Assembly: GCA_029974635.1 (NCBI GenBank)
Contig: JARKQY010000043.1
Span: 124,001-188,000 of the forward strand
Source: Bacillota bacterium
GTDB lineage: Bacteria > Bacillota > UBA4882 > UBA8346
Reading direction: 5' to 3'
Length of the DNA: 64,000 nucleotides
Shown here: positions 29,080 to 38,150 of the stretch, piece after piece
How positions within the stretch are numbered: position 1 is the first letter of the stretch
Layout of the letters: each line of letters starts with the position of its first letter
Notes under the pieces: generated by a model
Told to the model about the DNA's origin: nothing
Seen by the model: the letters and a program-made list of their open reading frames with translations, nothing else
The model's database searches: none
Program-made: the position numbers and the translations under genes

Positions 29080-29370
29080 TTACTCATTCACAATTGCCAG
29101 AATATCATTTTCCTTTAATACCGTATACTCTTCATCGTCTACCTTGATTTCAGTTCCGGCATATTTGGCAAAATATACCGTGTCGCCTACTTTGACTTCG
29201 AGAGCAAGTTTTTGTCCATTATCCAAAACTTTGCCCGTACCAACTGCGACGATCTTTCCCTTTTGCGGTTTTTCCTTGGCGGTATCCGGAAGATAAATCC
29301 CGCCTTTGGTTTTTTCGTCGGTTTCGATAATCTTTATGACTACTCTTTCTCCCAACGGTTTGATATTCAT
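29080..29370 (-). CDS. groES: Co-chaperonin GroES (10 kDa)
   Basis: 96-residue lid of the GroEL chamber. It begins [28 protein letters not shown], has the mobile loop ([14 protein letters not shown]) and ends with the typical [14 protein letters not shown]. Standard length. It is the first gene of groESL under the SigA promoter and CIRCE operator just upstream. Confidence 0.99.
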   Translation of the reverse strand: MNIKPLGERVVIKIIETDEKTKGGIYLPDTAKEKPQKGKIVAVGTGKVLDNGQKLALEVKVGDTVYFAKYAGTEIKVDDEEYTVLKENDILAIVNE

Positions 29371-29397
29371 GATATCCCTCCCAATTAATCTGACTTA

Positions 29398-29424
29398 TTA
29401 GCACTCACCTAAAATGAGTGCTAA
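29398..29424. promoter_or_regulatory. CIRCE operator of groESL (HrcA binding)
   Basis: TTAGCACTC, nine bases, GAGTGCTAA: identical to the CIRCE consensus on both arms. The HrcA repressor, not found in this window, should bind here. It lies just after the promoter and about 27 bases before groES. Confidence 0.98.
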
Positions 29425-29435
29425 TACCAAGACCT

Positions 29436-29464
29436 ATTTTAATCGTCCCTTTACAGATTTTCAA
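29436..29464 (-). promoter_or_regulatory. SigA promoter of groESL
   Basis: Minus-strand TTGAAA (29464-29459), 17 bases, TAAAAT (29441-29436). Located directly ahead of CIRCE, the expected arrangement. Confidence 0.8.
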
Positions 29465-29839
29465 GACAAAAAAATCACCATAGAACCTCATAGCGGGCAG
29501 AAAAAGACGTTTAAATGAAATTAGCTCCATTTTTCTTCAAAATTCATTTTATGGCAATTTCCACCACGGTTTCTGAAATCCAGTTGCTGATATTCGGTTT
29601 TTCACAATGCTTTGCATTCAAAGAATCGCGTTAAAACCATGTAAACATAAGAGGAACTATTCCTGATTACTCGAATTAGATCAGCATTAAAAGAATTGGA
29701 TCATTTACAGAATTATTGAATTTGCAGAATTAAAACGCGTACAGGATGATTGATCCGAAAAGCTACTATGTTAGCCTAATTGAGCTTTAATAAATTCTGT
29801 TCATTCTCTAATCCTGTAAATTCTGTTTGGAGAGGTTGA
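29465..29839. other. Gene-free spacer with degenerate repeats
   Basis: 375 bases with no convincing gene. It carries short AT-rich motifs such as TTTACAGAATTATTGAATTT (29703 on) and CTAATCCTGTAAATTCTG (29810 on), which share the core ATTTACAGGATT or its reverse complement with the tandem repeats at 88-440. The rest is featureless. Confidence 0.6.
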
Positions 29840-30424
29840 ATGAATATTAAAATTGAACCAAATGTTAAAGCGCTGATCTTTGATTTTGACGGCACACTGG
29901 CAGACACGATGCCGATCCATTATAGAGCCTGGCAGGAAGTGGCCTCCAATTACGGTTTTGAATACCCGGAACAACTCTTTTATAAAAACGCGGGCATGTC
30001 CACCGGTAAAATCGTATCTTGCCTTAACGATCAAGGATATCGTCTGGATCCTGATACCATCATTCAAGCAAAAAATACCGCTTATTTGAAACTAGCCGTC
30101 CATATTGAACCGATCAAGCCTGTATTTGATATTGTAACCCGTTATTACCAAAAAATACCTATGGCCCTTGGAACCGGAGAATGTCGCGCAATAGCCCTCT
30201 CAAATATTAAGGCCGCCGGATTGGATAAATACTTTCAAGTCATCGTCACCGCGGATGAAGTGACCAACCCCAAACCGGATCCGGAAACTTTCCTGGAATG
30301 TGCCCGGCTAATGGGCGTGCCTCCGGAAGTATGCCAGGTTTTTGAGGATGGGGAATTGGGTCTCGAAGCCGCCCGCCGGGCCGGAATGATTGCCACCGAT
30401 GTAAGACCTTATACTAGTGGATAA
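29840..30424 (+). CDS. HAD-superfamily sugar-phosphate phosphatase
   Basis: 194-residue hydrolase of the beta-phosphoglucomutase/YqaB-like group. The nucleophile Asp15 and acid Asp17 sit in FDFDGTLADTMPIHYRAW, the wording closest to E. coli YqaB, a fructose-1-phosphate and 6-phosphogluconate phosphatase. Motif II (GTGE) and motifs III-IV (KPDPETFLECA, then FEDGELGLEAARRAG) are intact. Probably a sugar-phosphate phosphatase; the substrate is inferred from the family. GGAGAGG precedes the ATG. Single plus-strand gene between groESL and recQ. Confidence 0.9.
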   Translation: MNIKIEPNVKALIFDFDGTLADTMPIHYRAWQEVASNYGFEYPEQLFYKNAGMSTGKIVSCLNDQGYRLDPDTIIQAKNTAYLKLAVHIEPIKPVFDIVTRYYQKIPMALGTGECRAIALSNIKAAGLDKYFQVIVTADEVTNPKPDPETFLECARLMGVPPEVCQVFEDGELGLEAARRAGMIATDVRPYTSG

Positions 30425-30562
30425 TGTGGAAAAAAAAAGAATTTGCCGGTTCCCCGGTGTGCTTAAGTGAAAGCGGCTAATTACACAGGGGCAATAATGG
30501 ATTTCTTGTTGTTTTCGTAGTTAATTGCATTTGGAAAACTTTTATCAAGAGGTATGGATGAA

Positions 30563-32380
30563 ATGCCTGCTGAAAATACGACCCTTTCATCTCAAATCGC
30601 TCAAGCCGAGCAATTTTTAAGAAAATATTATGGTTATCCGCAATTCAGACCCGGACAGGAGCGGATCATCCGGAGTATTCTTGAAGGCCGGGATGTCTTC
30701 GCAATTATGCCGACCGGCGCTGGAAAATCCATTTGTTATCAAATACCGGCGTTATTGTCCCCGGGGATCACCTTGGTGATTTCACCCCTAATCTCGCTAA
30801 TGAAGGACCAAGTGGATGCCCTAACGAATTTGGGAATCCCGGCCAGTTTTATCAACAGCTCCTTGTCTTTACGGGAAGAAAAAAACCGGATCAAAAAAAC
30901 GGCGGAAGGAGCATACCGATTGCTATATATCGCCCCGGAGCGACTGGAGACCGATTCCTTCGGAATACTGATCGATTCCCTTTCTCAGGCGGTATCCCTG
31001 GTGGCTATCGATGAAGCGCATTGCGTCTCTCAATGGGGGCATGATTTCCGTCCCAGTTACCGCCGGATCGGTCCTTTTATCACGGAACTTCCCAACCGGC
31101 CTATCGTGGCGGCCTTTACCGCTACAGCGACTCAGGAAGTGCGGGAGGATATTTTACACCTGTTGGCTTTGGCCGACCCGGATCTTCATGTCACCGGATT
31201 CAATCGCCAAAACTTAGCATTCACGGTATTGCGCGGGGTCAACAAAAAAAATTTCGTATTGGAATATGTAGCGAATAATTCCAATAGTTCAGGAATCATT
31301 TATGCCTCCACCCGCAAGGAAGTGGATCAATTATACGATTTATTACGAAAAAAAGGGTACTCCGCAGGAAAATACCATGCCGGACTCAGTGATCAAGAAC
31401 GGATCAGGAGCCAAGACGCCTTTTTATATGACGATTTCCGGATCATGGTGGCGACCAATGCTTTTGGGATGGGTATCGATAAATCCAATGTACGTTATGT
31501 GATTCATTATAACTTGCCGAAAAACATTGAAGCCTATTATCAGGAAGCAGGCCGTTCCGGACGGGACGGGGATCCCAGCGAATGTATCTTATTATTTGCG
31601 CCGCAAGATATTCTGCTTCAGAAATATTTGATTGATCAGACCGTGCTTTCACCACCCCGGAAGCAGCATGAGTTCAAAAAACTGCAGACGGTGGTTGACT
31701 ACGGCCATACCCAGCGCTGTCTCCGGCAATTTATTCTGGAATACTTCGGAGAAACCGATGCGCCCCATGAATGCGGCAACTGTAGTAATTGCAACAATTT
31801 AAGCGAACAAAGCGATATCACCACCGAGGCCGAAAAGGTCTTTTCTTGCATTCTGCGGATGCGGGAACAATATGGCGTTGTCATGGTGGCTGAGGTATTA
31901 AAGGGCTCCAAAAACAAAAAAATCCTGGCCTTTGGATTTAACCGGCTGTCTACTTATGGGATCATGCAAGATGTGGCCTTATCCGAAATCAAAGATCTGA
32001 TTAACTGGCTGGTGGCCGAAGGATACCTGAAACTCACCAACGGTCAATACCCGGTGTTGCGGTTGGAATCCAAGGCAGTGGCCGTACTTAAACAACAAGC
32101 CCGGGTATTTCAAAAACGGGCTAAAGCAACCGAAACTCTGGTTGCCAAGGATGAACTCTTTGAATTACTCCGGGGACTCCGGCGGGAAATTGCAAGCCAG
32201 GAACAGGTGCCACCGTATATTATTTTCGCCGACAGCGCCTTGCATGAGATGTCACGCTTACTGCCTACAACTGCGCAAAGATTTCTGACCATCAAAGGGG
32301 TGGGAGAATCCAAACTTGAAAAATACGGGGAGCAATTTATGAAAGTCATTAGAGAATATATCGCTGCTGTGAATCATTAA
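30563..32380 (+). CDS. recQ: ATP-dependent DNA helicase RecQ
   Basis: 3'-5' helicase that unwinds recombination and replication intermediates. The order is: N-terminal QxxxRPGQ motif (FRPGQERIIR), Walker A MPTGAGKS near 45, DEAH box (AIDEAHCVSQWGHDFRPSYRR), helicase C domain with YYQEAGRSGRDG, zinc-binding Cys cluster (CGNCSNC), RQC winged helix, and a C-terminal HRDC domain. About 605 residues, standard. ATG at 30563 is ten bases from AGAGG; an ATG three codons earlier is closer than ideal. Confidence 0.97.
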   Translation: MPAENTTLSSQIAQAEQFLRKYYGYPQFRPGQERIIRSILEGRDVFAIMPTGAGKSICYQIPALLSPGITLVISPLISLMKDQVDALTNLGIPASFINSSLSLREEKNRIKKTAEGAYRLLYIAPERLETDSFGILIDSLSQAVSLVAIDEAHCVSQWGHDFRPSYRRIGPFITELPNRPIVAAFTATATQEVREDILHLLALADPDLHVTGFNRQNLAFTVLRGVNKKNFVLEYVANNSNSSGIIYASTRKEVDQLYDLLRKKGYSAGKYHAGLSDQERIRSQDAFLYDDFRIMVATNAFGMGIDKSNVRYVIHYNLPKNIEAYYQEAGRSGRDGDPSECILLFAPQDILLQKYLIDQTVLSPPRKQHEFKKLQTVVDYGHTQRCLRQFILEYFGETDAPHECGNCSNCNNLSEQSDITTEAEKVFSCILRMREQYGVVMVAEVLKGSKNKKILAFGFNRLSTYGIMQDVALSEIKDLINWLVAEGYLKLTNGQYPVLRLESKAVAVLKQQARVFQKRAKATETLVAKDELFELLRGLRREIASQEQVPPYIIFADSALHEMSRLLPTTAQRFLTIKGVGESKLEKYGEQFMKVIREYIAAVNH

Positions 32381-32673
32381 TAAATAATACTGGTAATGAC
32401 GATGGCCGAACCGATAATTACGATTCCCAACGCAACACTTCGTTTGCGATGAGTATCTGCGCTAGGAAAGGCCAATCCGCCCATAACCGCAATAAATGCC
32501 CCGACAATGCCGATGAAGATCAAAATTTCCTTGCGGTTTAAAGATATCGCGCCTTCGCCCAATTTGATATCGGGATTTTTAAGCAATACGGCCAGCACCA
32601 GTAAAACAATACCCGTAATGATCAAGATGTTATACATCCATTGAAAATTCTTTTTTAAGGTTTGGTTGGTCAT
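32377..32673 (-). CDS. Small three-helix membrane protein
   Basis: 98 residues with three strong hydrophobic helices (about 15-33, 50-70 and 81-98) and a short polar region PSADTHRKRS between the last two. No family recognised. GAGGG lies seven bases upstream of the ATG at 32673; an in-frame ATG six codons earlier lacks a ribosome site. Its end overlaps recQ by four bases on the opposite strand. Function unknown; a small accessory membrane protein is all that can be said. Confidence 0.7.
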   Translation of the reverse strand: MTNQTLKKNFQWMYNILIITGIVLLVLAVLLKNPDIKLGEGAISLNRKEILIFIGIVGAFIAVMGGLAFPSADTHRKRSVALGIVIIGSAIVITSIIY

Positions 32674-32979
32674 AAATAGGCCCTCTACCATTATTCATTA
32701 TTATTTGTTATTAGGTGTCCAGTTTTTCCAATACTATAATAAATATCGGTTAAATTCCGAACTTCATAATAATTTGTCCCAAATTTAAATCATTTCCAGA
32801 ACCGGTTCCCCTTGCATAAATTTATGGTTCTTGCTAAAATACCTAATGAAACCCCCCGCTACCGGGTTATAAAAAATCAAACCGATTTCACGGGGAAATT
32901 ATCATTAGCCTCAATCGGGCCAAAAATTTGTTACAAAAGCAAATTTTGTGAGGATAATTATATAACGGAGGTTTGCCAG

Positions 32980-34950
32980 ATGTCGAAGAACATAACCAAA
33001 GAAACTAAGGAATTTCAAGCCGAAACCAAGCAATTACTTGACTTGATGGTTCACTCCATTTACACCAACCGGGAGATCTTCCTGCGGGAGCTGATCTCCA
33101 ACGCCTCTGACGCCATCGATAAAGTCCGGTTTGAGGCGTTAACCAACCAGGAATTGCTGGAAGGCGATTCGGAATTGGAGGTTTTTATCGAGATTGATGA
33201 AGCTGGACAGACTTTGAGCATTACCGATAACGGAATGGGAATGACTTACGATGAAGTGGTGGAGAATATTGGAACCATCGCCAAATCAGGCACCAAAAAT
33301 TTTATTCAGAGCTTGGAAAACCGGGAACAAGCCAAGGATAACCTGGAACTCATCGGCCAATTCGGAGTTGGTTTTTACTCGGCCTTTATGGTCTCCGATA
33401 AAGTAACCTTGATTACCAGAACTCCCGGTGAGGTCCAGGGAGTTAAGTGGGAGTCCACCGGAGACGGTACTTATACCATTGAAGAAGTAGCTAAACCCAA
33501 GCGGGGGACTTCAGTGATTTTAACCATTAAGAAAGAGCATTCCGATGCCGAGAAACCGGAGGAGAATTTTTTAAACCAATATACCATTCAAAACCTGGTT
33601 AAAAAATATTCGGATTATATCCGCTACCCCATTAAAATGAACTTCTCCCGGGAGGAGAAACCGGTTGATCAGGACGGTAAGGTGATTGAAGGCGCACCCA
33701 GTAAACATACCATTGAGACCCGGACTTTGAATTCCATGACTCCCCTGTGGTCCCGGAATAAAACGGAGATCACCAAGGACGAATACTTTCAGTTCTATAA
33801 AAATCTCTTCCACGACTGGGAGGAACCCACCGACATTATTCACACCAAGGTTGAAGGAGCCGTGGAGTACACCGCTTTACTGTTCATTCCTTCCCACGCG
33901 CCTTATGATTTTTATACCCGGGATTACCATTACGGAATTAAACTCTATTCCAAGCATGTCTTCGTAATGGATAATTGCCAGGAACTGTTGCCGGAGCACT
34001 TCCGGTTTGTCAGGGGATTGGTGGATTCGCCGGATTTCTCTCTGAATATTTCCAGAGAAATCTTGCAGCACAGTCAGCAACTTAAACTCATCGGCAAAAA
34101 CCTTGAAAAAAGTATCCTCAAAGCATTGGAGTCCATGCTGACCAAAGACCGCCCCAAATACGAAAAATTCTGGGAGGAATTTGGCAAGGCCATCAAAGGC
34201 GGCATCTATATGGATTACCAAAACCGCGAAAAACTGCAGGACTTCTTGTTGTTTCCGTCTTCCCATTCCAGCGAAGGCCTGACCACCCTGGAAGAATATC
34301 TGAAACGGATGCCGGAGAAACAAAGCTTGATTTATTACGCTACCGGAAAAGACCGGGCGGCGGTTGAGAAGTTGCCGCAAATGGAAGCCTTGCGGGAAAA
34401 GGGCTATGAGGTATTATATTTCTTTGACCGAGTTGATGAATTTGCCATTGATTCCTTGCGGGAATATAAAGAGAAAAAATTCCAATCCGTCAGCCGGGGG
34501 GATTTAAAACTGGACGATGCCGATGGTCAAACGGATCAGGAGAGTAAAACCAAAGCCGAGGAGATCAACAAGGAAAGTGAACCCATCCTGAAAGCCATTA
34601 AAGAGAGCTTAAATAACAAGGTTACCGATGTAAAAATAAGCACCCGGTTAAAATCAAGCGCCGTTTGTTTGGTCAGCAGCGAAAACGGCATCAGCCTTTC
34701 CATGGAACATATCTTGTCCGAGATGAACCAGTCCCTGATGAAGGCCAGCCGGATTTTGGAGATTAATTCGGATCATGAAGTCTTCACGACATTAAAACGG
34801 CTTTATGAAACCAATCCAGCCTCCGATACATTCAAAGAATATTGCGAGTTGTTATATGGACAGGCCTTGTTGATGGAAGGCCTGGAGCTTGAAGATCCGG
34901 TAGGTTTCGCCAACCGGGTGGCCAGTCTCATGGCCAAAGTTCAATCGTAA
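32980..34950 (+). CDS. htpG: Hsp90-family chaperone HtpG
   Basis: ATP-dependent molecular chaperone of 656 residues. The N-terminal ATPase shows the GHKL motifs LISNASDAIDKVR near 38, DNGMGM near 89 and GQFGVGFYSAF near 127. A middle domain and dimerising C-terminus follow. The ATG at 32980 starts at MSKNITKETKEFQAET, the conserved beginning, and has GGAGG eight bases upstream; the frame is open another 56 codons without similarity to HtpG. It is monocistronic and ends in a terminator. Heat shock control is likely, but no CIRCE is visible upstream. Confidence 0.98.
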   Translation: MSKNITKETKEFQAETKQLLDLMVHSIYTNREIFLRELISNASDAIDKVRFEALTNQELLEGDSELEVFIEIDEAGQTLSITDNGMGMTYDEVVENIGTIAKSGTKNFIQSLENREQAKDNLELIGQFGVGFYSAFMVSDKVTLITRTPGEVQGVKWESTGDGTYTIEEVAKPKRGTSVILTIKKEHSDAEKPEENFLNQYTIQNLVKKYSDYIRYPIKMNFSREEKPVDQDGKVIEGAPSKHTIETRTLNSMTPLWSRNKTEITKDEYFQFYKNLFHDWEEPTDIIHTKVEGAVEYTALLFIPSHAPYDFYTRDYHYGIKLYSKHVFVMDNCQELLPEHFRFVRGLVDSPDFSLNISREILQHSQQLKLIGKNLEKSILKALESMLTKDRPKYEKFWEEFGKAIKGGIYMDYQNREKLQDFLLFPSSHSSEGLTTLEEYLKRMPEKQSLIYYATGKDRAAVEKLPQMEALREKGYEVLYFFDRVDEFAIDSLREYKEKKFQSVSRGDLKLDDADGQTDQESKTKAEEINKESEPILKAIKESLNNKVTDVKISTRLKSSAVCLVSSENGISLSMEHILSEMNQSLMKASRILEINSDHEVFTTLKRLYETNPASDTFKEYCELLYGQALLMEGLELEDPVGFANRVASLMAKVQS

Positions 34951-34970
34951 TTGGATTTGATTTTTATCCA

Positions 34971-35007
34971 AAAACCCGCCCTCAATCAGTCAACGGGCGG
35001 GTTTTAT
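34971..35007 (+). terminator. Terminator after htpG
   Basis: Perfect 11-bp stem AAAACCCGCCC (34971-34981) with GGGCGGGTTTT (34995-35005) and a 13-base loop, ending in T's. Confidence 0.9.
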
Positions 35008-35083
35008 AAATCCAGTTTTCGAATCGGTAAAAACAAAGCCAAATTTATTCATTCCATCCATTCATAAGTATTGATCAATTTTT

Positions 35084-35112
35084 TGAAAGAAATTTCCCGG
35101 TGATAACGTTAT
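35084..35112 (+). promoter_or_regulatory. ECF-type promoter of the sigma gene
   Basis: TGAAAG (35084-35089), exactly 17 bases, CGTTAT (35107-35112). The same layout occurs at 36145-36173, and ECF promoters generally pair an AAC/AAAG-like -35 with a CGT-containing -10. Suggests the sigma factor activates its own gene. Confidence 0.55.
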
Positions 35113-35151
35113 AAATAATGGAATGTACGTTTATCTGGAGGGTATGACCGT

Positions 35152-35730
35152 TTGGAAAACGAATTGGATTTAATCGCAAAAGCAAAAAAAGGCAACAAAT
35201 ATGCCTTTGGTGAGCTGGCGCTTTTCTACCGCAAAAACATATGCGGTTTGGCATATCGTTTTACTGGTAATCTAGCTACAGCCGAGGATATAACCCAGGA
35301 TGTCCTGGTACGGGCATATACCTCCCTTTCCGGATTTACTCCGTCACACCCAGGGGCCTTTAAATCCTGGCTATTAACCATTACCTCCCGGATGTGCATT
35401 GACCATTTTCGTCGTAAACGCAACCTGGAAGTTGAACTTCAACCGGGCCAGGAATTGGCCATATCAGAAACACTGGAAAGCTTGCCGGAAATCGTAGCCC
35501 GGGCAGAGACCCGGCAAATTGTCCAAGAAGCTTTGCTCCGGCTACCTCCCAACTATCGGATGGCCGTGGCGTTAAAATATCTCGAAGATCTGGATTACCG
35601 GCAAATCGCCGAAATTGCCGGTGTTCCGCTGGGTACGGTAGGTACCTGGATTCGTAGGGGCCTACTTCTCTTACGTGCCGATCTGCAAGGGAAAGGAGTT
35701 GTATCTGATGTCCAATTTGCCGTCAGATAA
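35152..35730 (+). CDS. ECF-type RNA polymerase sigma factor
   Basis: 192-residue ECF sigma-70 factor. Region 2 is at about 17-85 (LAYRFTGNLATAEDITQDVLVRAY, then WLLTITSRMCIDHFRR) and region 4 at about 120-180 (LPPNYRMAVALKYLEDLDYRQIAEIAGVPLGTVGTWIRRG). TTG start with GGAGGG nine bases upstream; the ATG two frames away gives a stop after nine codons. Its end overlaps the next gene by 23 bases. With that gene it should form a sigma/anti-sigma pair answering an envelope signal. Confidence 0.93.
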   Translation: MENELDLIAKAKKGNKYAFGELALFYRKNICGLAYRFTGNLATAEDITQDVLVRAYTSLSGFTPSHPGAFKSWLLTITSRMCIDHFRRKRNLEVELQPGQELAISETLESLPEIVARAETRQIVQEALLRLPPNYRMAVALKYLEDLDYRQIAEIAGVPLGTVGTWIRRGLLLLRADLQGKGVVSDVQFAVR

Positions 35731-36097
35731 TGAGGAATTGACTGCTTTTGAAAAACTCATCGCTGATTCACTGGGCCCAGGGTCGCTGCCCGATTTTTCT
35801 CCGGATGACCGGTTCCTGAATTCCTTGAATCGTAAGTTGAACCAGCTGTCCTCACCCGCTTCCGGAGGCAGCCGGACCTGGTTGAACGGTATTTATCAGG
35901 GAGCCGCAGCGGCGGCCTTCGGGTTCATTCTCTTCACCGCCCTAAATGTTCTGCCGCCGGTATTTGTCAATACTTCGGTTACCGGAGCAGGGATCGCCCA
36001 AAAGACAGTGGTTGAGGCAACCTTACGGAGCCGGATTTTATGGCAGCAATTCATCGTCTATCTGGGGAATCAAGCCCGTTCCATTACCGAAATTTAG
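35708..36097 (+). CDS. Candidate anti-sigma factor, membrane-anchored
   Basis: 129 residues: an acidic N-terminal cytoplasmic part (1-60), a hydrophobic helix (GAAAAAFGFILFTALNVLPPVF, about 70-92) and a short outer part. This fits the layout of single-helix anti-sigma proteins of ECF factors. The zinc-type HCC motif is missing, as no Cys or His occurs, so it is not a ZAS-family anti-sigma. Position right behind the sigma gene with a 23-base overlap is the main argument. AAAGGAG precedes the ATG at 35708. Confidence 0.7.
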   Translation: MSNLPSDNEELTAFEKLIADSLGPGSLPDFSPDDRFLNSLNRKLNQLSSPASGGSRTWLNGIYQGAAAAAFGFILFTALNVLPPVFVNTSVTGAGIAQKTVVEATLRSRILWQQFIVYLGNQARSITEI

Positions 36098-36141
36098 TAT
36101 AGCGCTTCCAGAATAATGTACAAATAGAAAAGCGCTATACT
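36096..36141. repeat. 12-bp perfect inverted repeat past the anti-sigma gene
   Basis: AGTATAGCGCTT (36096-36107) and AAGCGCTATACT (36130-36141) are perfect mates around 22 bases. The left arm overlaps the TAG stop. A short T run follows the right arm. It may be a weak attenuating terminator or a protein site located right before the second ECF-type promoter. Confidence 0.85.
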
Positions 36142-36144
36142 TTG

Positions 36145-36173
36145 GCAAACGTTTATTTTGATTGTAACGTTAT
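36145..36173 (+). promoter_or_regulatory. Second ECF-type promoter
   Basis: GCAAAC (36145-36150), 17 bases, CGTTAT (36168-36173), the same -10 and spacing as the sigma gene promoter at 35084. It would drive the next two genes, making them candidate members of the sigma regulon. Confidence 0.5.
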
Positions 36174-36236
36174 TTCAAAGACGTTTTGCGAGACGAAAAT
36201 AACCTTTATTCAATCATGTCAAAGGAGGAAAGCTTT

Positions 36237-36746
36237 ATGTCCGTGAGTCGCAAAAAAAGTCCGATTATTGCCGGAGCTTTATCGGTCATATTCCCCGGGG
36301 CCGGCCAACTGTATAATGAAGATTTTATCAAAGGGGTCATTCTGATTGCCGGCGCCATCGCCTCGATTGTCAGTATTGTCTACGCCGCTCTCTCACTGGG
36401 CGGGATGTTTATGAACGGGGAAATCATCCCGGAAGCCGTTCAAATCGTAAAGATTGTCATTGCCGGCCTTATCTTTGCCGGAATTTGGTTTTACGGGGTA
36501 ATCGACGCCGTAATCAGAGCCCAACGCTCGGCTACAGATACCAATCCCCCGGTTGAACAAGCCAAAACCAGAGAGGGAACCATCGCCCTAGGAGTGGTGC
36601 TGGTGATATTCGGCATTCTCTGTATCGCGGTCCAAATGGGGTTAAAATTTGAATATCTTGTCAAATATGGTTTGCCGGGGGCATTGATATTATATGGCGT
36701 TTACTTGCTTGCAAAGACCGGCGGTTTCACCAAAGGGGGTAAGTAA
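36237..36746 (+). CDS. Multi-helix membrane protein with PGxGQ motif
   Basis: 169 residues with about four hydrophobic helices. The first follows the motif IIAGALSVIFPGAGQLYNED, like the start of TM2-type or DUF5683-like membrane proteins, whose PGxGQ.Y turn is conserved. ATG at 36237 follows GGAGG by nine bases; an upstream in-frame ATG at 36186 has none. It ends in TAA one base before the next gene's TTG. Likely a membrane component of the sigma-controlled unit; function unknown. Confidence 0.82.
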   Translation: MSVSRKKSPIIAGALSVIFPGAGQLYNEDFIKGVILIAGAIASIVSIVYAALSLGGMFMNGEIIPEAVQIVKIVIAGLIFAGIWFYGVIDAVIRAQRSATDTNPPVEQAKTREGTIALGVVLVIFGILCIAVQMGLKFEYLVKYGLPGALILYGVYLLAKTGGFTKGGK

Positions 36747-36747
36747 T

Positions 36748-38064
36748 TTGCAGCGCGGTTTTTCCTTGTCGGGAATCGGATTGGGCCTCTTTTTGATAGG
36801 CTTGGGAATCGCATATATGATGGATGTATCATCCGGAACCCATTTTTTAACGGCTGTATTCCGTTTCTACCCCGCTCTTCCTATATTACTGGGATTGGAC
36901 TTTATACTGGCCGGGACGCCTCAAAACCGGATAACCGGCGCCCCCATGCGTCCCGAGGGCTGGATCACTACGGTTATAATTTTGATAACCTTCGGAGGGC
37001 TGACAGCGACCCTTGTTCCCCGGGTATTGGACCATGAATTGAAACAGATTGAGGGATATGCTTTTCCGTCCGATTTTCACATGCGTTTTCCTCAGAAAAC
37101 CATTGAAACTCGTGATGATAAATTCATATTACCCTCCGGAATAACTACTGTTCGTGTTGAAAACGGTTTTGGAGAATTACGGGTTACGATGGGAACCCAC
37201 AGTATTGTAACAGCTACCACCGAACTGAAATCGGGAAGTATGCGGCGCCGGGATCTGGACTCCTATCTCCAGCAGATTCAACTCCTGGGTGAAGCCCAAG
37301 GCAGCGTTTATTCCATCAAACTGGCGCATCCGGATACCAAGGCCCACCTTTCAAGCTTGATTACAGCAGATATTGATTTGGAAATTCCCGGGGGTATTAC
37401 TGTAGAGCTTAGCAATTCATTTGGCGGAATTAAGGTTACCGAGGTTCATGGAAATCTAAATGTTAAGAACAGCGGCGGCCGGATTGAAATCGGCAAGGTA
37501 ACCGGCGACGCCACGGTGCACAACCAGTTCGCCCAGGTGTCCATCGGAGAAATAAGTGGAAACCTTTCGGTGACTGTGTCCTCCGGACAGATTAAAATTA
37601 ATCATGTGGGTAAAAACCTGATTTCCCGGAATGATTTTGGTAATTTAAAAGCCGGTGAAGTGTTGGGAGATGTAACGGCAGTGGGTAAAAGCGGCAATAT
37701 GGAGATTGCCAATGTCGGGGGCAAGGTCAAAGTCGAAAACAACTTTGGCCAGGTTCAGTTAAAGAATTGTCGCGGACCGGTGACTGCGGATATCAGTACC
37801 GGCGATTTGACCATAGCCATGAATCAGGTAAAAAGTCCTTTAGATTTAAATATCACTTTTGGAAGCATCAATTTATCCCTGCCTAAGAATGCCGGTTTTT
37901 CATTAAACGCCGATGCTTCCTTCGGAAGTATCAACTCGGAATTCGACATCAACCGCTACAAAAAAACTTCCGGGGAATCTGTCCGCAGCGATATCAACGG
38001 CGGCGGACCTTTGGTTAAGATAACCGTCCAAAACGGCAGCATCCGGTTGAAAAAGAATTCGTAA
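36748..38064 (+). CDS. Membrane protein with long toastrack beta-ladder
   Basis: 438 residues: N-terminal hydrophobic part with about three to four helices (to 105), then about 330 residues of short repeated strands of the DUF4097 type. Phrases such as GNLNVKNSGGRIEIGKVTGDATVHNQ, NLSVTVSSGQIKINHVGKN and VKVENNFGQVQLKN recur with a period of about 20 residues. TTG start with AAAGGGGG upstream, directly after the previous stop. Such domains lie on either side of the membrane in LiaF- and PspC-type envelope stress proteins. A second copy of this architecture is at 19500-20450. Confidence 0.85.
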   Translation: MQRGFSLSGIGLGLFLIGLGIAYMMDVSSGTHFLTAVFRFYPALPILLGLDFILAGTPQNRITGAPMRPEGWITTVIILITFGGLTATLVPRVLDHELKQIEGYAFPSDFHMRFPQKTIETRDDKFILPSGITTVRVENGFGELRVTMGTHSIVTATTELKSGSMRRRDLDSYLQQIQLLGEAQGSVYSIKLAHPDTKAHLSSLITADIDLEIPGGITVELSNSFGGIKVTEVHGNLNVKNSGGRIEIGKVTGDATVHNQFAQVSIGEISGNLSVTVSSGQIKINHVGKNLISRNDFGNLKAGEVLGDVTAVGKSGNMEIANVGGKVKVENNFGQVQLKNCRGPVTADISTGDLTIAMNQVKSPLDLNITFGSINLSLPKNAGFSLNADASFGSINSEFDINRYKKTSGESVRSDINGGGPLVKITVQNGSIRLKKNS

Positions 38065-38150
38065 CGAATTTGTCGTGTAAAAATTGTATCGAATTGGCTA
38101 ATATATAAGTTGATATTTCTTCCACTTATTTAAATTATTATTAGGAAATA

